Shown: positions 26,462 through 35,904, counted from the first letter of the stretch. The stretch is DNA of 64,000 bases from Muribaculaceae bacterium (GCA_017427945.1 JAFRRT010000024.1:1-64000); one strand, 5' to 3'. Notes: a model not told the origin generated them from the letters alone. Program-made: numbers and translations.

Positions 26462-29011
26462 ATGAAACGAATACTATTTGTAGTAGCCATTGCGATGGCA
26501 ACGTTTTGCAGCCTTCAAGCCGCTCAGGTGGGTGAGGCGGCTGCACGTCAAGTGGCCGATAAGTTCTTTTCGGCTCACTCTTCCCAGTTAAGGGCATCGG
26601 CAGCTCAATCATCAATGCGGCTTGCCTATACAGCACAGGATAACCGATTCTATGTCTTTGACCGTGGCAGTCGCGGCGGTTTTGTGGTCGTGGCTGGTGA
26701 TGACCGCCTGCCTCAGGTGTTGGGCTACGGCGCCGAGGGTGATTTCACGGCAAACACTCTGCCCCCGTCAGTGAAATACTGGCTGGATGAGATGGACAGG
26801 CAGATTGCTTATTTGCAATCCCACAGTGGCGTATCGGCACATCAGCCTGCCAAGCAGGCGACAGTAGTAGAGCCTCTTGTGACAACCCAGTGGGACCAAG
26901 GTGCCCCCTATAACAACTACTGTCCCACTTACGGCGGCGGCACTCGCTCTGCTGCAGGATGTGTGGCTACAGCCATGTCCCAGATGATGAACTACCATCA
27001 GTGGCCGGCTGTCGGTCGTGGAAGCCATTCCTACTCCTGCAATGTGGACAATAACCCTGATAATCATGTTGATCTCGGTGTGGACTTCAGCCAGTCGGTC
27101 TATCGTTGGGACCAGATGCTTGACATCTATACTGACAGTAGCAGTGAAGAATCATGTGACGCTGTTGCCAAGCTGATGTTTGATGTGGGCGTCTCGTTGG
27201 ATATGCGCTACGGTAGCAGCAGCGCAACATCGGGCTATTTGGTTTCGGTGGCATTGGAACGTTATTTCGGCTACAGTAACAGGAGCTATTGGCTTCACCG
27301 CGACTGCTATGCTGCCGATGACTGGGACCAATTCCTGATCAATGAGATTACCAAGAACCGCCCTGTGTTGTATATCGGAACTACTATCGACACTGGCCAC
27401 GCCTTTATTCTTGACGGCATTGACGAAGACGGTTATTTCCATGTTAACTGGGGTTGGAGCGGATATTACGACGGCTATTTTCTCGTATCGCTGCTTGCTC
27501 CCATGTCAAACCTGAATTTTAGGTATAACCAGAGCGGTCTTTTCGGTCTGGTTCCCGAGACGCAGTCCGATGCTATCGATGATGTCTTCTACGTTCACAG
27601 CCAGTTGTGGGCACTCAGCCCTTCGGCACCATTGGGTTCTCAAGCCGACTTAGAGTTTGATTTCCTGACCGAGACCAACATGCTCGACACAGTAGGTTAC
27701 GAAGACTGGAATGGCGGACAGATATCCTATGCTCTGATTCCCATGAAGATGGGTTTGTATGACCAGAATGGCACCGAGATTCAGAGTCATTTGTTCACTG
27801 TTCGTAATTATATGGAATGGAATATCATTTCATCGAGTGATTCGCTTGTTTTGGATTTGCCCCAGTCGCTTGAGGATGGTGAATACCAAATCAAGGTGTT
27901 CTATTCGGTTGATGATGGTGCGACCTATGACCACCAGGTGCAGTCTTACGATGGCGGAAAAGACCTTTATCTCAAGATGATTGTGAGCAACGACACGGCT
28001 TATTTCAAGGATTGTTTCTTGCGCAAAGCCTATAGCGTGAAATCGATTGACGTGCCCAGGAACGTAAAGATTAACAAACCTTTCAACGTTGGCGTGGACC
28101 TGTCTTTCAATGCTTCATGGTTTGAAGGGGACGGGCCTATCGGCAACGTCTATCTGTCTATGCTGAAAGATGGAGTTGAGGTAGCCACCAGTCCATTGTA
28201 TGAGGTGATGGTGCCCAACAACGAGGTGAGGACTTATGTGATGCAGATTATGGCGCCATCGGAGTGGGGCCCATATACACTGGTGCTCAAAGATGAGAGC
28301 GGCAACCCCATGATGGAGCTGGATGAATGGCTTGATGCGATTGAAGAAGTTACTGCCCCTGTGTTTGTCTTGCCTATATGCCAAGAGCTTTTTGAGGACT
28401 TTGAGACCATGACGGCAAACAACAGCACAAGTGATAAAAACGTGCAGGGACGTTTCACCACATGGAATTTCAGCAAGAGTGGTGTGCGTTCTCCGGGCGA
28501 GGACCGTTGCAACGGCACAAATGCCGTCTTGATGAAGAAACCCTGTTCTTTATCTACGGCTCAACCTCTAAGCCACAACTTCATCTTGGCCCAGGCAACG
28601 TTCTTCAATCCCACTTCAACGCTGTCTAAATTCAAACTGGAGTATTCGCTGGACGGTGGCTCCTCGTGGGAGAGGGCTTATACCATCGACAGCCTTGATG
28701 TCGCTGAAGTGCCTGAGAAGAGCAAGTATCTGGCAACCTGGAATTTGAATCTGACTTCTGCCCAACCTGCCATCTTCCGCATTTCAATGATTGGCGGCGG
28801 CTCTGGAAATAACTATATCGATGATATTGCCCTGTATTACAACGATCCGTCGGGTGACGTGAACGGCGACGGTGAGGTGAACATCGCCGACGTGAATGCA
28901 GTGATTGACCTCATTCTCACGGGTCGAGTAAGCGCTTCGGGCGACGTGAACGGTGACGGCGAAGTCAACATCGCCGACATCAACGCCATCATCGACATGA
29001 TTTTGTCTTGA
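26462..29011 (+). CDS. C10 family (streptopain-like) cysteine protease with dockerin
   Basis: 849 residues. Signal peptide, then a propeptide (about 20-125, including GGFVVVAGDDRLPQVLGYG), then the C10 catalytic domain. The nucleophile is Cys167 in SAAGCVATAMSQMMNYHQWP and the catalytic His313 is in GHAFILDGIDE, followed by YFHVNWGWSGYYDGYF. Beta-rich domains occupy about 370-790, and a dockerin ends the protein (DNA 28853-29008). The dockerin DNA and its RVSASG linker are almost the same as in the unrelated protein at 21076, which points to recent module copying. Streptopain relatives degrade host proteins or act in competition. Confidence 0.92.
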   Translation: MKRILFVVAIAMATFCSLQAAQVGEAAARQVADKFFSAHSSQLRASAAQSSMRLAYTAQDNRFYVFDRGSRGGFVVVAGDDRLPQVLGYGAEGDFTANTLPPSVKYWLDEMDRQIAYLQSHSGVSAHQPAKQATVVEPLVTTQWDQGAPYNNYCPTYGGGTRSAAGCVATAMSQMMNYHQWPAVGRGSHSYSCNVDNNPDNHVDLGVDFSQSVYRWDQMLDIYTDSSSEESCDAVAKLMFDVGVSLDMRYGSSSATSGYLVSVALERYFGYSNRSYWLHRDCYAADDWDQFLINEITKNRPVLYIGTTIDTGHAFILDGIDEDGYFHVNWGWSGYYDGYFLVSLLAPMSNLNFRYNQSGLFGLVPETQSDAIDDVFYVHSQLWALSPSAPLGSQADLEFDFLTETNMLDTVGYEDWNGGQISYALIPMKMGLYDQNGTEIQSHLFTVRNYMEWNIISSSDSLVLDLPQSLEDGEYQIKVFYSVDDGATYDHQVQSYDGGKDLYLKMIVSNDTAYFKDCFLRKAYSVKSIDVPRNVKINKPFNVGVDLSFNASWFEGDGPIGNVYLSMLKDGVEVATSPLYEVMVPNNEVRTYVMQIMAPSEWGPYTLVLKDESGNPMMELDEWLDAIEEVTAPVFVLPICQELFEDFETMTANNSTSDKNVQGRFTTWNFSKSGVRSPGEDRCNGTNAVLMKKPCSLSTAQPLSHNFILAQATFFNPTSTLSKFKLEYSLDGGSSWERAYTIDSLDVAEVPEKSKYLATWNLNLTSAQPAIFRISMIGGGSGNNYIDDIALYYNDPSGDVNGDGEVNIADVNAVIDLILTGRVSASGDVNGDGEVNIADINAIIDMILS
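28853..29008 (+). repeat. Dockerin module 5, near-identical to the one at 22303-22458
   Basis: Same loop-linker-loop protein sequence up to INAIIDMIL, with largely synonymous DNA differences relative to the first copy. Confidence 0.85.
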
Positions 29012-29023
29012 TGACTTTTTAGG

Positions 29024-29064
29024 ACTGCGGATTACGTCAATTGTTCATTGGCGTGATCCGTAGT
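29024..29064 (+). terminator. Weak hairpin after the C10 protease gene
   Basis: ACTGCGGATTACG (29024-29036) pairs imperfectly (11 of 13) with CGTGATCCGTAGT (29052-29064), followed by TTAATATTTG. It is possibly a terminator or leader structure of cutC. Confidence 0.4.
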
Positions 29065-29084
29065 TTAATATTTGTAGTTTAAGA

Positions 29085-29837
29085 ATGAAACGAGAAGATT
29101 TTATGGTCGAAGTGTGCGCCAATGGGGTAGAGTCCTGCATTGCGGCACAAGAGGGTGGGACCGACCGCGTGGAGCTGTGCGCCAGTATCCCTGAGGGCGG
29201 CACGACGCCCAGTTATGGCGAAATCAAGGTGGCACGGTGTGTGCTCACCACAACCCGCCTACATGTCATCATCCGTCCGCGTGGCGGCGACTTCCTGTAC
29301 ACCGACCTGGAGGTGGAGCGCATGGCGGCCGACATTGCCGTGTGCCGTGACTTGGGAGTTGATGGCGTAGTGTTTGGTTGCCTGAATGCCGACGGCACCT
29401 TCGACATCGAGAAGAACCGCTACTTGATGGAGTGCAGCCGTGGCATGAGTGTGACGTGTCATCGTGCCTTTGACCGTGCGGCTAACCCCGAACAGGCGCT
29501 TGAGGATGTTATCAGCCTAGGCTTTAACCGCATCCTCACCTCGGGCCAGCAGCCCAAGGCCATTCAGGGTGTGGACCTGCTGGCGCGTCTTCACCGTCAG
29601 GCAGCAGGCCGTATCATCTTGATGGCGGGTAGCGGCGTGACCGAACAGAACATACGCCAAATACGCGAGGCAACGGGCTTGAACGAGTTCCACTTCTCGG
29701 CCCGTGAGCCGCAGCCCAGTGCCATGCAGTATGTCAACCCCGACCTCTACATGGGCCGTCCCGGCGCCAACGAGGCCGCCCTTGACTACACCACTGCCGC
29801 CCGCGTTTCGGCTACCATAGCCCAGTTGCTTGACTGA
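29085..29837 (+). CDS. cutC: CutC-family copper homeostasis protein
   Basis: 250 residues, the normal length for CutC. The N-terminal MVEVCANGVESCIAAQEGG, RVELCASIPEGGTTPS, VIIRPRGGDFLYTDLE, VDGVVFGCLNADGTFD and the late GSGVTEQNI/FHFSAR motifs are family hallmarks of the TIM-barrel fold. The true biochemical role is unresolved, and the copper link is only by family name. It lies among the dockerin genes without an obvious connection to them. Confidence 0.92.
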   Translation: MKREDFMVEVCANGVESCIAAQEGGTDRVELCASIPEGGTTPSYGEIKVARCVLTTTRLHVIIRPRGGDFLYTDLEVERMAADIAVCRDLGVDGVVFGCLNADGTFDIEKNRYLMECSRGMSVTCHRAFDRAANPEQALEDVISLGFNRILTSGQQPKAIQGVDLLARLHRQAAGRIILMAGSGVTEQNIRQIREATGLNEFHFSAREPQPSAMQYVNPDLYMGRPGANEAALDYTTAARVSATIAQLLD

Positions 29838-29956
29838 AGCTGTCGCGTTGCAGTACCATGATTCACCTGCGGTTTCAAGTGGGCGATGAGGCCGATGGCG
29901 ATTGCGCAAACGTCAAATATGTTGCCGATTATGCCGCATCTGCACGGATTTTGTTG

Positions 29957-29965
29957 TAATTTTGC
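29957..29965 (+). promoter_or_regulatory. Putative -7 element of the second CotH gene
   Basis: TAATTTTGC is a perfect TAnnTTTG match ending 15 nt before the ATG at 29981. This closeness makes the later in-frame ATGs (29990, 30002) possible starts. Confidence 0.5.
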
Positions 29966-29980
29966 GCCCAAAATCAAATC

Positions 29981-31933
29981 ATGTTAATTATGGATAATCA
30001 CATGCATTTTTCTGCTCCTTGGTTCAGGAGGCTGAAAGTATTGGCAATGGTGCTCTTGACGACTTTCTTGTGTGCTCAAGCCGATGTCTTTTTGACCTTC
30101 ACCAACGGGCACGTTTATGTCTTCCCCAATGACTGCATCTCGGGAATGGTGACAAAGAATGGAAAGCTTACCATCACCGACCTCAGCGGGAAGGAGTACT
30201 CTTATTCCATTTCTAACCTCAACTCAGTTGACTACCAACTCAACAAGACCTTGCCAGACCTCACGTCTTTCAAATTCAACAACGAGTATAATTACCAAAT
30301 GGTGGATGATGTCGAGGCAACCATTTCCGACAATGAGGTGAACGTCGAGGTTGCCGGTATCGGCAAATGGCTGACGGCGACATATCTGCTGTCGGACGAA
30401 GAGGCGAGGGCCTATGCCGACGGCAAGGAGATGGAAAGCAAGGTGAGTCGTATGTCCTATGCTGCCCCGAGGGTGATTACCGTGGGTTATCCTGGTGACC
30501 TTATCTTGACTTTGATGGAGGGGGGACAATATGGCTTCATGCCTTTTGGCAAGGATTATGTCGTCAATGTCGATTTCTTGACCGATCATGCCACTACGGT
30601 GCCGCGCATCGACATCAATACAGTGGGTGGCGTGAACATCACCAGTAAGGAATATTATCTGGATGCCGAAATCATAATTGACGGAGCCGGTGTGTTCCCG
30701 TCGATGACCGACTCGGTTCAGATCAAGGGCCGTGGCAACAGTTCCTGGTCTTCCAACCCCAGGGCCAAAAATCCTTACCGTCTCAAGTTTGCTACTAAAA
30801 AGAAGCCACTGGGTCTGCACAAGGGCAAGAATTGGGTGCTCATTGCCAACAAAATCTATGGCTCGATGCTCACCAATGCCTATGGCATGAAGGCAAGCAG
30901 CCTGATAGGTACACCTGCTGTCAACCATATCATTCCCGTTGATCTGTATATTAACGGCACCTACAAGGGTAATTATAATTTCACCGAGAAAGTGGGATTC
31001 TCCGACAACAGTGTTGACCTTGCCGACGAGACAGTGGCAACCTTGCTGGAGCTCGACAAATACTTTGATGAGGACGAGGGCCAGAAGTTCAGGACAACGT
31101 CCTATGACCTGCCGGTCAACATCAAGAGCCCCGACTTTGCCGAGGATGTCACGTTCCTCACGTTCGACATGATTGAGTCACGCTTCAACGATATGATTAC
31201 AACTGTTGAGAATGGAGGTGACATCAGTGAGCATGCCGATATGGATGCTCTTGCGCGTTACATGCTGGCCAACGAGCTGATTGGCAACAAGGAGATATTC
31301 CACCCCAAGAGCACTTTCTGTTACCACGAGAACATGTTGGCCGACAGCTGCAAATTCATCTTCGGCCCGATGTGGGACCTCGACTGGGCGTGCGGCTATT
31401 TCGCCAATACCGCCTCCAGCTACTTCGTCAAGCTGATTGACATGGACTTCTTCAACATTGACTATGATGACGGACTCATGTATGTGTTCTTCAACCTCCT
31501 TAATCAGGATAGAAAGGTGTTGCGTCAATTGTATGAAGTGTGGAAACCGTTCATGGAAGAGGGCCGTATTGACGAGTTGTGCGACTTCTGTACAGAATAT
31601 GTCAATTATACCAACCCTTCGTTGGTGAAGAGCAGAACGGCCTATGCCGATAATACCGACTATATTGAACAATCCAATAAAGCCGTCAACTGGCTCAGGT
31701 CAAGGGCTAATCTGATTTATGACCGCCTGAGGGCCTTCATGCAGTCGGTGGGCGACGTGAACAACGATGGCACGGTATCAATCGCCGATGTCACTGCACT
31801 TATCGATTATTTGCTGAGTGGCAATGCCCAATCGATTAGTCCGGACAATGCCGATGTTGACGGTGATGGCCATGTCACCATCAGTGATGTGACTGCATTG
31901 ATCGACTTGCTGTTGACCTCGACGAACGCTTGA
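29981..31933 (+). CDS. CotH-family secreted protein with dockerin
   Basis: 650 residues from the first ATG. Starts at 29990 or 30002 are possible. A signal segment (VLAMVLLTTFLCAQA) is followed by a short beta domain (about 35-90), a spacer, and a CotH domain with IKGRGNSSWSSNPRAKNPY, NWVLIANKIYGSMLTNAYG, GNYNFTEKVGF and the metal-site motif FGPMWDLDWACGY. It ends in a dockerin (31751-31930) of a different subtype from the others: SIADVTALIDYLL and TISDVTALIDLLL instead of NIADxNxIIDLIL. This may imply a different binding partner. It is related to the dockerin-less CotH lipoprotein at 19474. Confidence 0.87.
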   Translation: MLIMDNHMHFSAPWFRRLKVLAMVLLTTFLCAQADVFLTFTNGHVYVFPNDCISGMVTKNGKLTITDLSGKEYSYSISNLNSVDYQLNKTLPDLTSFKFNNEYNYQMVDDVEATISDNEVNVEVAGIGKWLTATYLLSDEEARAYADGKEMESKVSRMSYAAPRVITVGYPGDLILTLMEGGQYGFMPFGKDYVVNVDFLTDHATTVPRIDINTVGGVNITSKEYYLDAEIIIDGAGVFPSMTDSVQIKGRGNSSWSSNPRAKNPYRLKFATKKKPLGLHKGKNWVLIANKIYGSMLTNAYGMKASSLIGTPAVNHIIPVDLYINGTYKGNYNFTEKVGFSDNSVDLADETVATLLELDKYFDEDEGQKFRTTSYDLPVNIKSPDFAEDVTFLTFDMIESRFNDMITTVENGGDISEHADMDALARYMLANELIGNKEIFHPKSTFCYHENMLADSCKFIFGPMWDLDWACGYFANTASSYFVKLIDMDFFNIDYDDGLMYVFFNLLNQDRKVLRQLYEVWKPFMEEGRIDELCDFCTEYVNYTNPSLVKSRTAYADNTDYIEQSNKAVNWLRSRANLIYDRLRAFMQSVGDVNNDGTVSIADVTALIDYLLSGNAQSISPDNADVDGDGHVTISDVTALIDLLLTSTNA

Positions 31934-31994
31934 GAGCCAGCTCTGTCGTGCGATGTTTTAGAATAAAAATCTTGCGGTTTTACAATACTTGTTT

Positions 31995-32002
31995 TATTTT
32001 TG
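31995..32002 (+). promoter_or_regulatory. Putative -7 element of the cohesin-like gene
   Basis: TATTTTTG matches TAnnTTTG and lies 31 nt before the ATG at 32034. Confidence 0.5.
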
Positions 32003-32033
32003 TGGCCGTAAAAGAAATACAATTTAATTGGAT

Positions 32034-32663
32034 ATGAAGCACTTTTTTGTGACGTTGTTGGCCGTGACATCGGCTTTGATAGGTATGGCAGGTAATAACC
32101 GTGTCATCGTCGAGGATTTTGAGATAATGGGTGATTCGGCCTTGTCGGTGCCTGTAATTCTCGTCAATGAGGATCCGACGCGAGGTTTTCAGTTCAATAT
32201 CACGTTGCCTGATGGACTTGATCTGGAGGATTGCTCCATTCCTAAGGATGTCATGGATGATTTTGACATGAGGTTTGTCTGCAATTATATCTCTCAGGAT
32301 TCTTGCTACCAGATCATCATTTATCCGGGATTCCGCATTTGCATCGAACCCGGCACCTTGTTGGCGTTTTATCTCCACTTCATAGCTGATTCCGACTTCA
32401 AGGGTGGGAAAATCAAGATATGGAAATGCTTGGGCTCGACGATTGACAATGAAACCTACCCGATGGATGGCTGCACGGTGAATGTGACGGTGCCTACCAG
32501 TTCACTTATCAAGGTTCCTGTGGATACTCAGCCTAGCGACGAACGCTACTTCAACCTTATGGGGCAGCCCCTGTCGTCGCCTGCCAGTGCTCCCGTTGCC
32601 ATTCTTGTCACGACAACGCCTGATGGACAGCACAGCAGCCGTAAGGTGTCGGTAAGACATTGA
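32034..32663 (+). CDS. Secreted cohesin-like single-domain protein
   Basis: 209 residues from the ATG at 32034 (an ATG two codons earlier is also in frame). After the signal peptide (MKHFFVTLLAVTSALIGMAG) there is one domain of about 140 residues whose pattern matches a cohesin: ALSVPVILVNEDPTRGFQFN, ITLPDGLDLEDC, then IEPGTLLAFYLHFIAD, GGKIKIW, and a closing CTVNVTV strand. The C-terminus (RYFNLMGQPLSSPASAPV ... SVRH) resembles short Bacteroidales surface-sorting tails. It is the last gene of a 16-kb stretch with six dockerin proteins, so it is a candidate receptor for them. The cohesin assignment is by pattern only. Confidence 0.6.
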   Translation: MKHFFVTLLAVTSALIGMAGNNRVIVEDFEIMGDSALSVPVILVNEDPTRGFQFNITLPDGLDLEDCSIPKDVMDDFDMRFVCNYISQDSCYQIIIYPGFRICIEPGTLLAFYLHFIADSDFKGGKIKIWKCLGSTIDNETYPMDGCTVNVTVPTSSLIKVPVDTQPSDERYFNLMGQPLSSPASAPVAILVTTTPDGQHSSRKVSVRH

Positions 32664-32759
32664 AACGAAGACGTGTAAGACTTTGATGAAGATTCCTGGG
32701 GAGGGTTAAACTTCCTGCAGGAATTTTTGTCTAAATGGGGAAATAAATTGTTACAAGCG

Positions 32760-33506
32760 ATGAAAAGATTGTTTACAACCGCATTATTGCTGATTGCGAT
32801 ATTGCTGCCGCAACAGGCACCGGCAAAGGATTTCGGTAACGAGACGCTCAATTATGACGTCGTGTATCACTGGGGCATGATTTGGAAGCATGCCGCCGAT
32901 GCCACATTGACCCTGCGCAAGACCAAGGACGGTTATTACTCCCAGCTGACGGGCAAGACGCGTTCGTGGGCCGACAAGATATACCCCGTGCGCGACACCC
33001 TCAAGTGCACCATGAACAATGACCTCAAGCCCTTGCGCTATGAGAAGTTGACGCATGAAAAGGACTACTATGCCCGTGATGTCATCAAGTTCTCCTATAA
33101 CTATAGCCACACCAATGCCCACTGCACCCGCTACCGCAAGAGCGGCACATCAACCATTGACCTGAGCGCCAAGGCCCAGGCCTACGATATGGTGAGTGTC
33201 TTCTACATGCTGCGCAATCTGGACTATGACGAGTTAAGCCGCAACAAGAACTACACCACCATTATCTTCTCGGGCAAGCAAAAGGAGTACCTTACCATCA
33301 ACTACAAGGGCGTGGAGACTATCAAGATGCGCGACGGCAGCAAGCGCAAGGCCCACCGCATTGACTTCAAGTTCACGCAGGAAGGCGGCAAGAAGTCCAG
33401 CGACAACCTCAGCGCCTGGATGTCTACCGAGGCCGACCGCATCCCACTGCTGCTTGTTGGCAAGCTCCCCGTCGGCGAGGTCAAGTGCTACTATAACGGG
33501 AAATAA
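32760..33506 (+). CDS. DUF3108 family exported protein
   Basis: About 248 residues from the ATG at 32760 (MKRLFTTALLLIAILLPQQAPA). An in-frame ATG at 32727 would precede the signal peptide with a non-typical extension. The mature part shows the beta-rich DUF3108 pattern: ETLNYDVVYHWGMIWKHAADA, YPVRDTLKC, LSAKAQAYDMVSVFYMLRNL, and a closing LPVGEVKCYY. The family is exported and of unknown function. The gene stands alone and ends in a strong terminator. Confidence 0.78.
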   Translation: MKRLFTTALLLIAILLPQQAPAKDFGNETLNYDVVYHWGMIWKHAADATLTLRKTKDGYYSQLTGKTRSWADKIYPVRDTLKCTMNNDLKPLRYEKLTHEKDYYARDVIKFSYNYSHTNAHCTRYRKSGTSTIDLSAKAQAYDMVSVFYMLRNLDYDELSRNKNYTTIIFSGKQKEYLTINYKGVETIKMRDGSKRKAHRIDFKFTQEGGKKSSDNLSAWMSTEADRIPLLLVGKLPVGEVKCYYNGK

Positions 33507-33529
33507 AGTTTTTACACATGACAGCAAAG

Positions 33530-33566
33530 GGTTGGGGCGTTTCGCAATACCCCAACCTTTTTTTTT
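33530..33566 (+). terminator. Terminator after the DUF3108 gene
   Basis: GGTTGGGG (33530-33537) pairs perfectly with CCCCAACC (33550-33557), followed by a run of nine T. Confidence 0.88.
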
Positions 33567-33693
33567 GACGACACGGTATCTCGCGACATGCGATGCCGTC
33601 CCTAAGAAATAATAAACATCACTATTTTAAAGCAGGTGTTACCTCTCTCGAAATCTTGGCTATTGGATTAAGCCTTGCAATGGATGATTTGGG

Positions 33694-35904
33694 CTACTTG
33701 CCGCGAGTGATACCGCCCTGGAGGTCATCGTTCTCGATAGTGGTATCAGTCTTCTTCACGCTGCTCTTGAGTGAACCGAAGCGGAAGGACACACTGAGTT
33801 TGAGATACCGTCCGTTTTGGGCGTTGACGACATCTTCCTGGCACAAGACATCGCCCTGGGTGGTGCGTGTCTTGTAGTGCATGTCCTTGTGGAACGGAGC
33901 GCATGCCAATAGGCTCACGGTGAGGCGGTCCTCGCTCAAGAAGGAGCGTTGTAGCGTGAACGCATAGCGGTTCCACGGTTCGCTATAAGAATAAAGGTCC
34001 ACACTGCTGTGTCCGATTTGGCCAAAGACGTAGCCCGACAGCTGTAGTTTCCACGGCAACTTTTGTGCCGCATACAAGTAACAAAACATGGAATTGCAAC
34101 GCTGATGGAGTTGCTGCTCGCGACTCTCATTGTAGTTGCTTGAGAAGTTGAGGTTGGCAATGAACGTTGTGTTGTCAAAAGGTTTCCACTGGATGTAACC
34201 CTCGACTTGCCACCGGCGCTGACGCAGGACGTTGCCCCAGGTATGATAGCGGACATCCCCATCGGCATAGACGATGTCACCCAAGGCGTTGTTGGTCCAT
34301 CTATACTGCGGGAAAATTTGAAGCGTGAGATGCTGCCCGACGTACATATAAGGCAGGCCGACGGATTGACTGCGGGTGCTGCCTAACTGTGCATTGCCGT
34401 ACTGTACCGATGAGGGATAAGTGCTGACAGCGGGATTGAGATACATAATGCCTGGGCGGTTGATGCTGGTGGTATAGACCAGCTTCAGTGATTGGCGGTC
34501 ATCAATCTGGTATTTCAGGCTGGCTTGCGGTACCCAGTCGTTGAGGTGCTTGTTAAAATCGGCGGATTTGCCGTCGGGGAAATGCCCCCGCATGTAACTG
34601 TGCTCGTAGCGTAACCCTGCACGCGCCGACCATTTGTCGCTGCTCCACATGTAGTCGGCATAGGCTGCCGCAATCTGCATCTTGTGGTCAAATGCATCGC
34701 TGGTAGTCGTGAGCGCGTCATCATAGAAACGTTGCGAGTTCTCGCTATTATTGCGGCGGTCAATGTACTTGATGCCCAATTCCAGTTTGTGCCCTTCCCA
34801 AAGAGGACGGGCGTAATCAAATTGAAAAGTGTGCTCGGTAAAGCGTTCCTTCACGTTTAGCAGGGATCCGTCGTAACTGAATGGAAAATTCACCATATCG
34901 GTGTAATTGGTTTCCTGTTCGGTGTGCTGTCGTGTCAAGGCGAGCATGTAGGACAGGGTGAACCGCTCTCCAGCGCGCCTCATCTTGTGTTCATAGTCCA
35001 TGCGCCCGTTCCACGAGTGGTGGCTATAGCTGGGCATCCAGTACTGCTCGACACAGTGGTACAGTTCGTTGTCGGCAGCATCCAGCGTCGTTCTCAATCC
35101 ACCCCCCTGCACATCCATCTTGTAGAAATAGCCGCCAAATGAGGCCGACAACAGGTTGAGAGAGTCGATGTCATAACTGGCATTGAGGTCGGCAAAGTGG
35201 ATGTTTCCCGGATTGCTGCCCTCGTTATCCGAGATTTCTCGGTTACCAGTGTTAACATAGGTGCGCTCCTTGTGGAGGGTGTTCATCGTGCTCTTTTTGC
35301 TCATGTTGCTGTAGCCATAATCCACGCTGACGATGGCCTTGCCCAGTTGGGCGGCAAGATAGGTCCCCAACGAGGTATAGTTTGTCGTTTGGTGCGAAGC
35401 CCTGAGTGTGCCGGTCACCCCGTCCATGCGCTTGTTGTCCATCATCACAATGTTCAGGATGGCGTTCACGCCTTCGGCATCCTCACGGGCACCAGGATCG
35501 GTGATTACCTCAATGCGCTTGACGGTCGATGCCGGCATGGCCTTCAGCACGTCCTTCGCATTCTTGGAGAGCATCGGGTCATAGTGGCCGTTCTTGTAGA
35601 TTTTGTAACTCTGATTGCCTCGCACAAGGATATTGTCCTCGCCGTCAACGGTCACCATGGGCACTTTGCGCAGCATCTCCATCACGTTATTCGTCTTGGA
35701 GTCCTGGTCGGCCTGCACGTCATAGCCGATGCGGTCCACTTCCTGCTTAATTAACTGCTGTTGCGCCTTGACGGTCACGCCGTCGAGCGTGACGCTCCAA
35801 GCAGCAGTGTCGGCTTCCTCAACATTTGTCGAATCGGCAGGCGTTTGGGCATGACACGTGAGGCTCAAAACAAAAACCGTAAACGCAGCAATGAAATGTT
35901 TCAT
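33694..35904 (-). CDS. Outer-membrane beta-barrel receptor (TonB-dependent-like)
   Basis: About 736 residues from the ATG at 35904 (MKHFIAAFTVFVLSLTCHAQ). ATGs at 35907 and 35913 also exist. After the signal peptide comes a plug-like region (LDGVTVKAQQQLIKQEVDRI, NVMEMLRKVPMVTVDGEDNI, IEVITDPGAREDAEGVNAILN) and a long barrel of aromatic-rich strands. This is the OMP_b-brl_3 type of TonB-dependent-like receptor that lacks the N-terminal carboxypeptidase-like domain of SusC. No SusD partner is adjacent. The substrate is unknown. Confidence 0.85.
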   Translation of the reverse strand: MKHFIAAFTVFVLSLTCHAQTPADSTNVEEADTAAWSVTLDGVTVKAQQQLIKQEVDRIGYDVQADQDSKTNNVMEMLRKVPMVTVDGEDNILVRGNQSYKIYKNGHYDPMLSKNAKDVLKAMPASTVKRIEVITDPGAREDAEGVNAILNIVMMDNKRMDGVTGTLRASHQTTNYTSLGTYLAAQLGKAIVSVDYGYSNMSKKSTMNTLHKERTYVNTGNREISDNEGSNPGNIHFADLNASYDIDSLNLLSASFGGYFYKMDVQGGGLRTTLDAADNELYHCVEQYWMPSYSHHSWNGRMDYEHKMRRAGERFTLSYMLALTRQHTEQETNYTDMVNFPFSYDGSLLNVKERFTEHTFQFDYARPLWEGHKLELGIKYIDRRNNSENSQRFYDDALTTTSDAFDHKMQIAAAYADYMWSSDKWSARAGLRYEHSYMRGHFPDGKSADFNKHLNDWVPQASLKYQIDDRQSLKLVYTTSINRPGIMYLNPAVSTYPSSVQYGNAQLGSTRSQSVGLPYMYVGQHLTLQIFPQYRWTNNALGDIVYADGDVRYHTWGNVLRQRRWQVEGYIQWKPFDNTTFIANLNFSSNYNESREQQLHQRCNSMFCYLYAAQKLPWKLQLSGYVFGQIGHSSVDLYSYSEPWNRYAFTLQRSFLSEDRLTVSLLACAPFHKDMHYKTRTTQGDVLCQEDVVNAQNGRYLKLSVSFRFGSLKSSVKKTDTTIENDDLQGGITRGK

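Noticed and set aside
29786-29977. A small minus-strand frame between cutC and the CotH gene with a membrane-like stretch (IGNIFDVCAIAIGLIAHLKP).
   Set aside because: It overlaps the 3' end of cutC and the promoter of the next gene, has no promoter of its own and resembles no family known to me. It might be a remnant.
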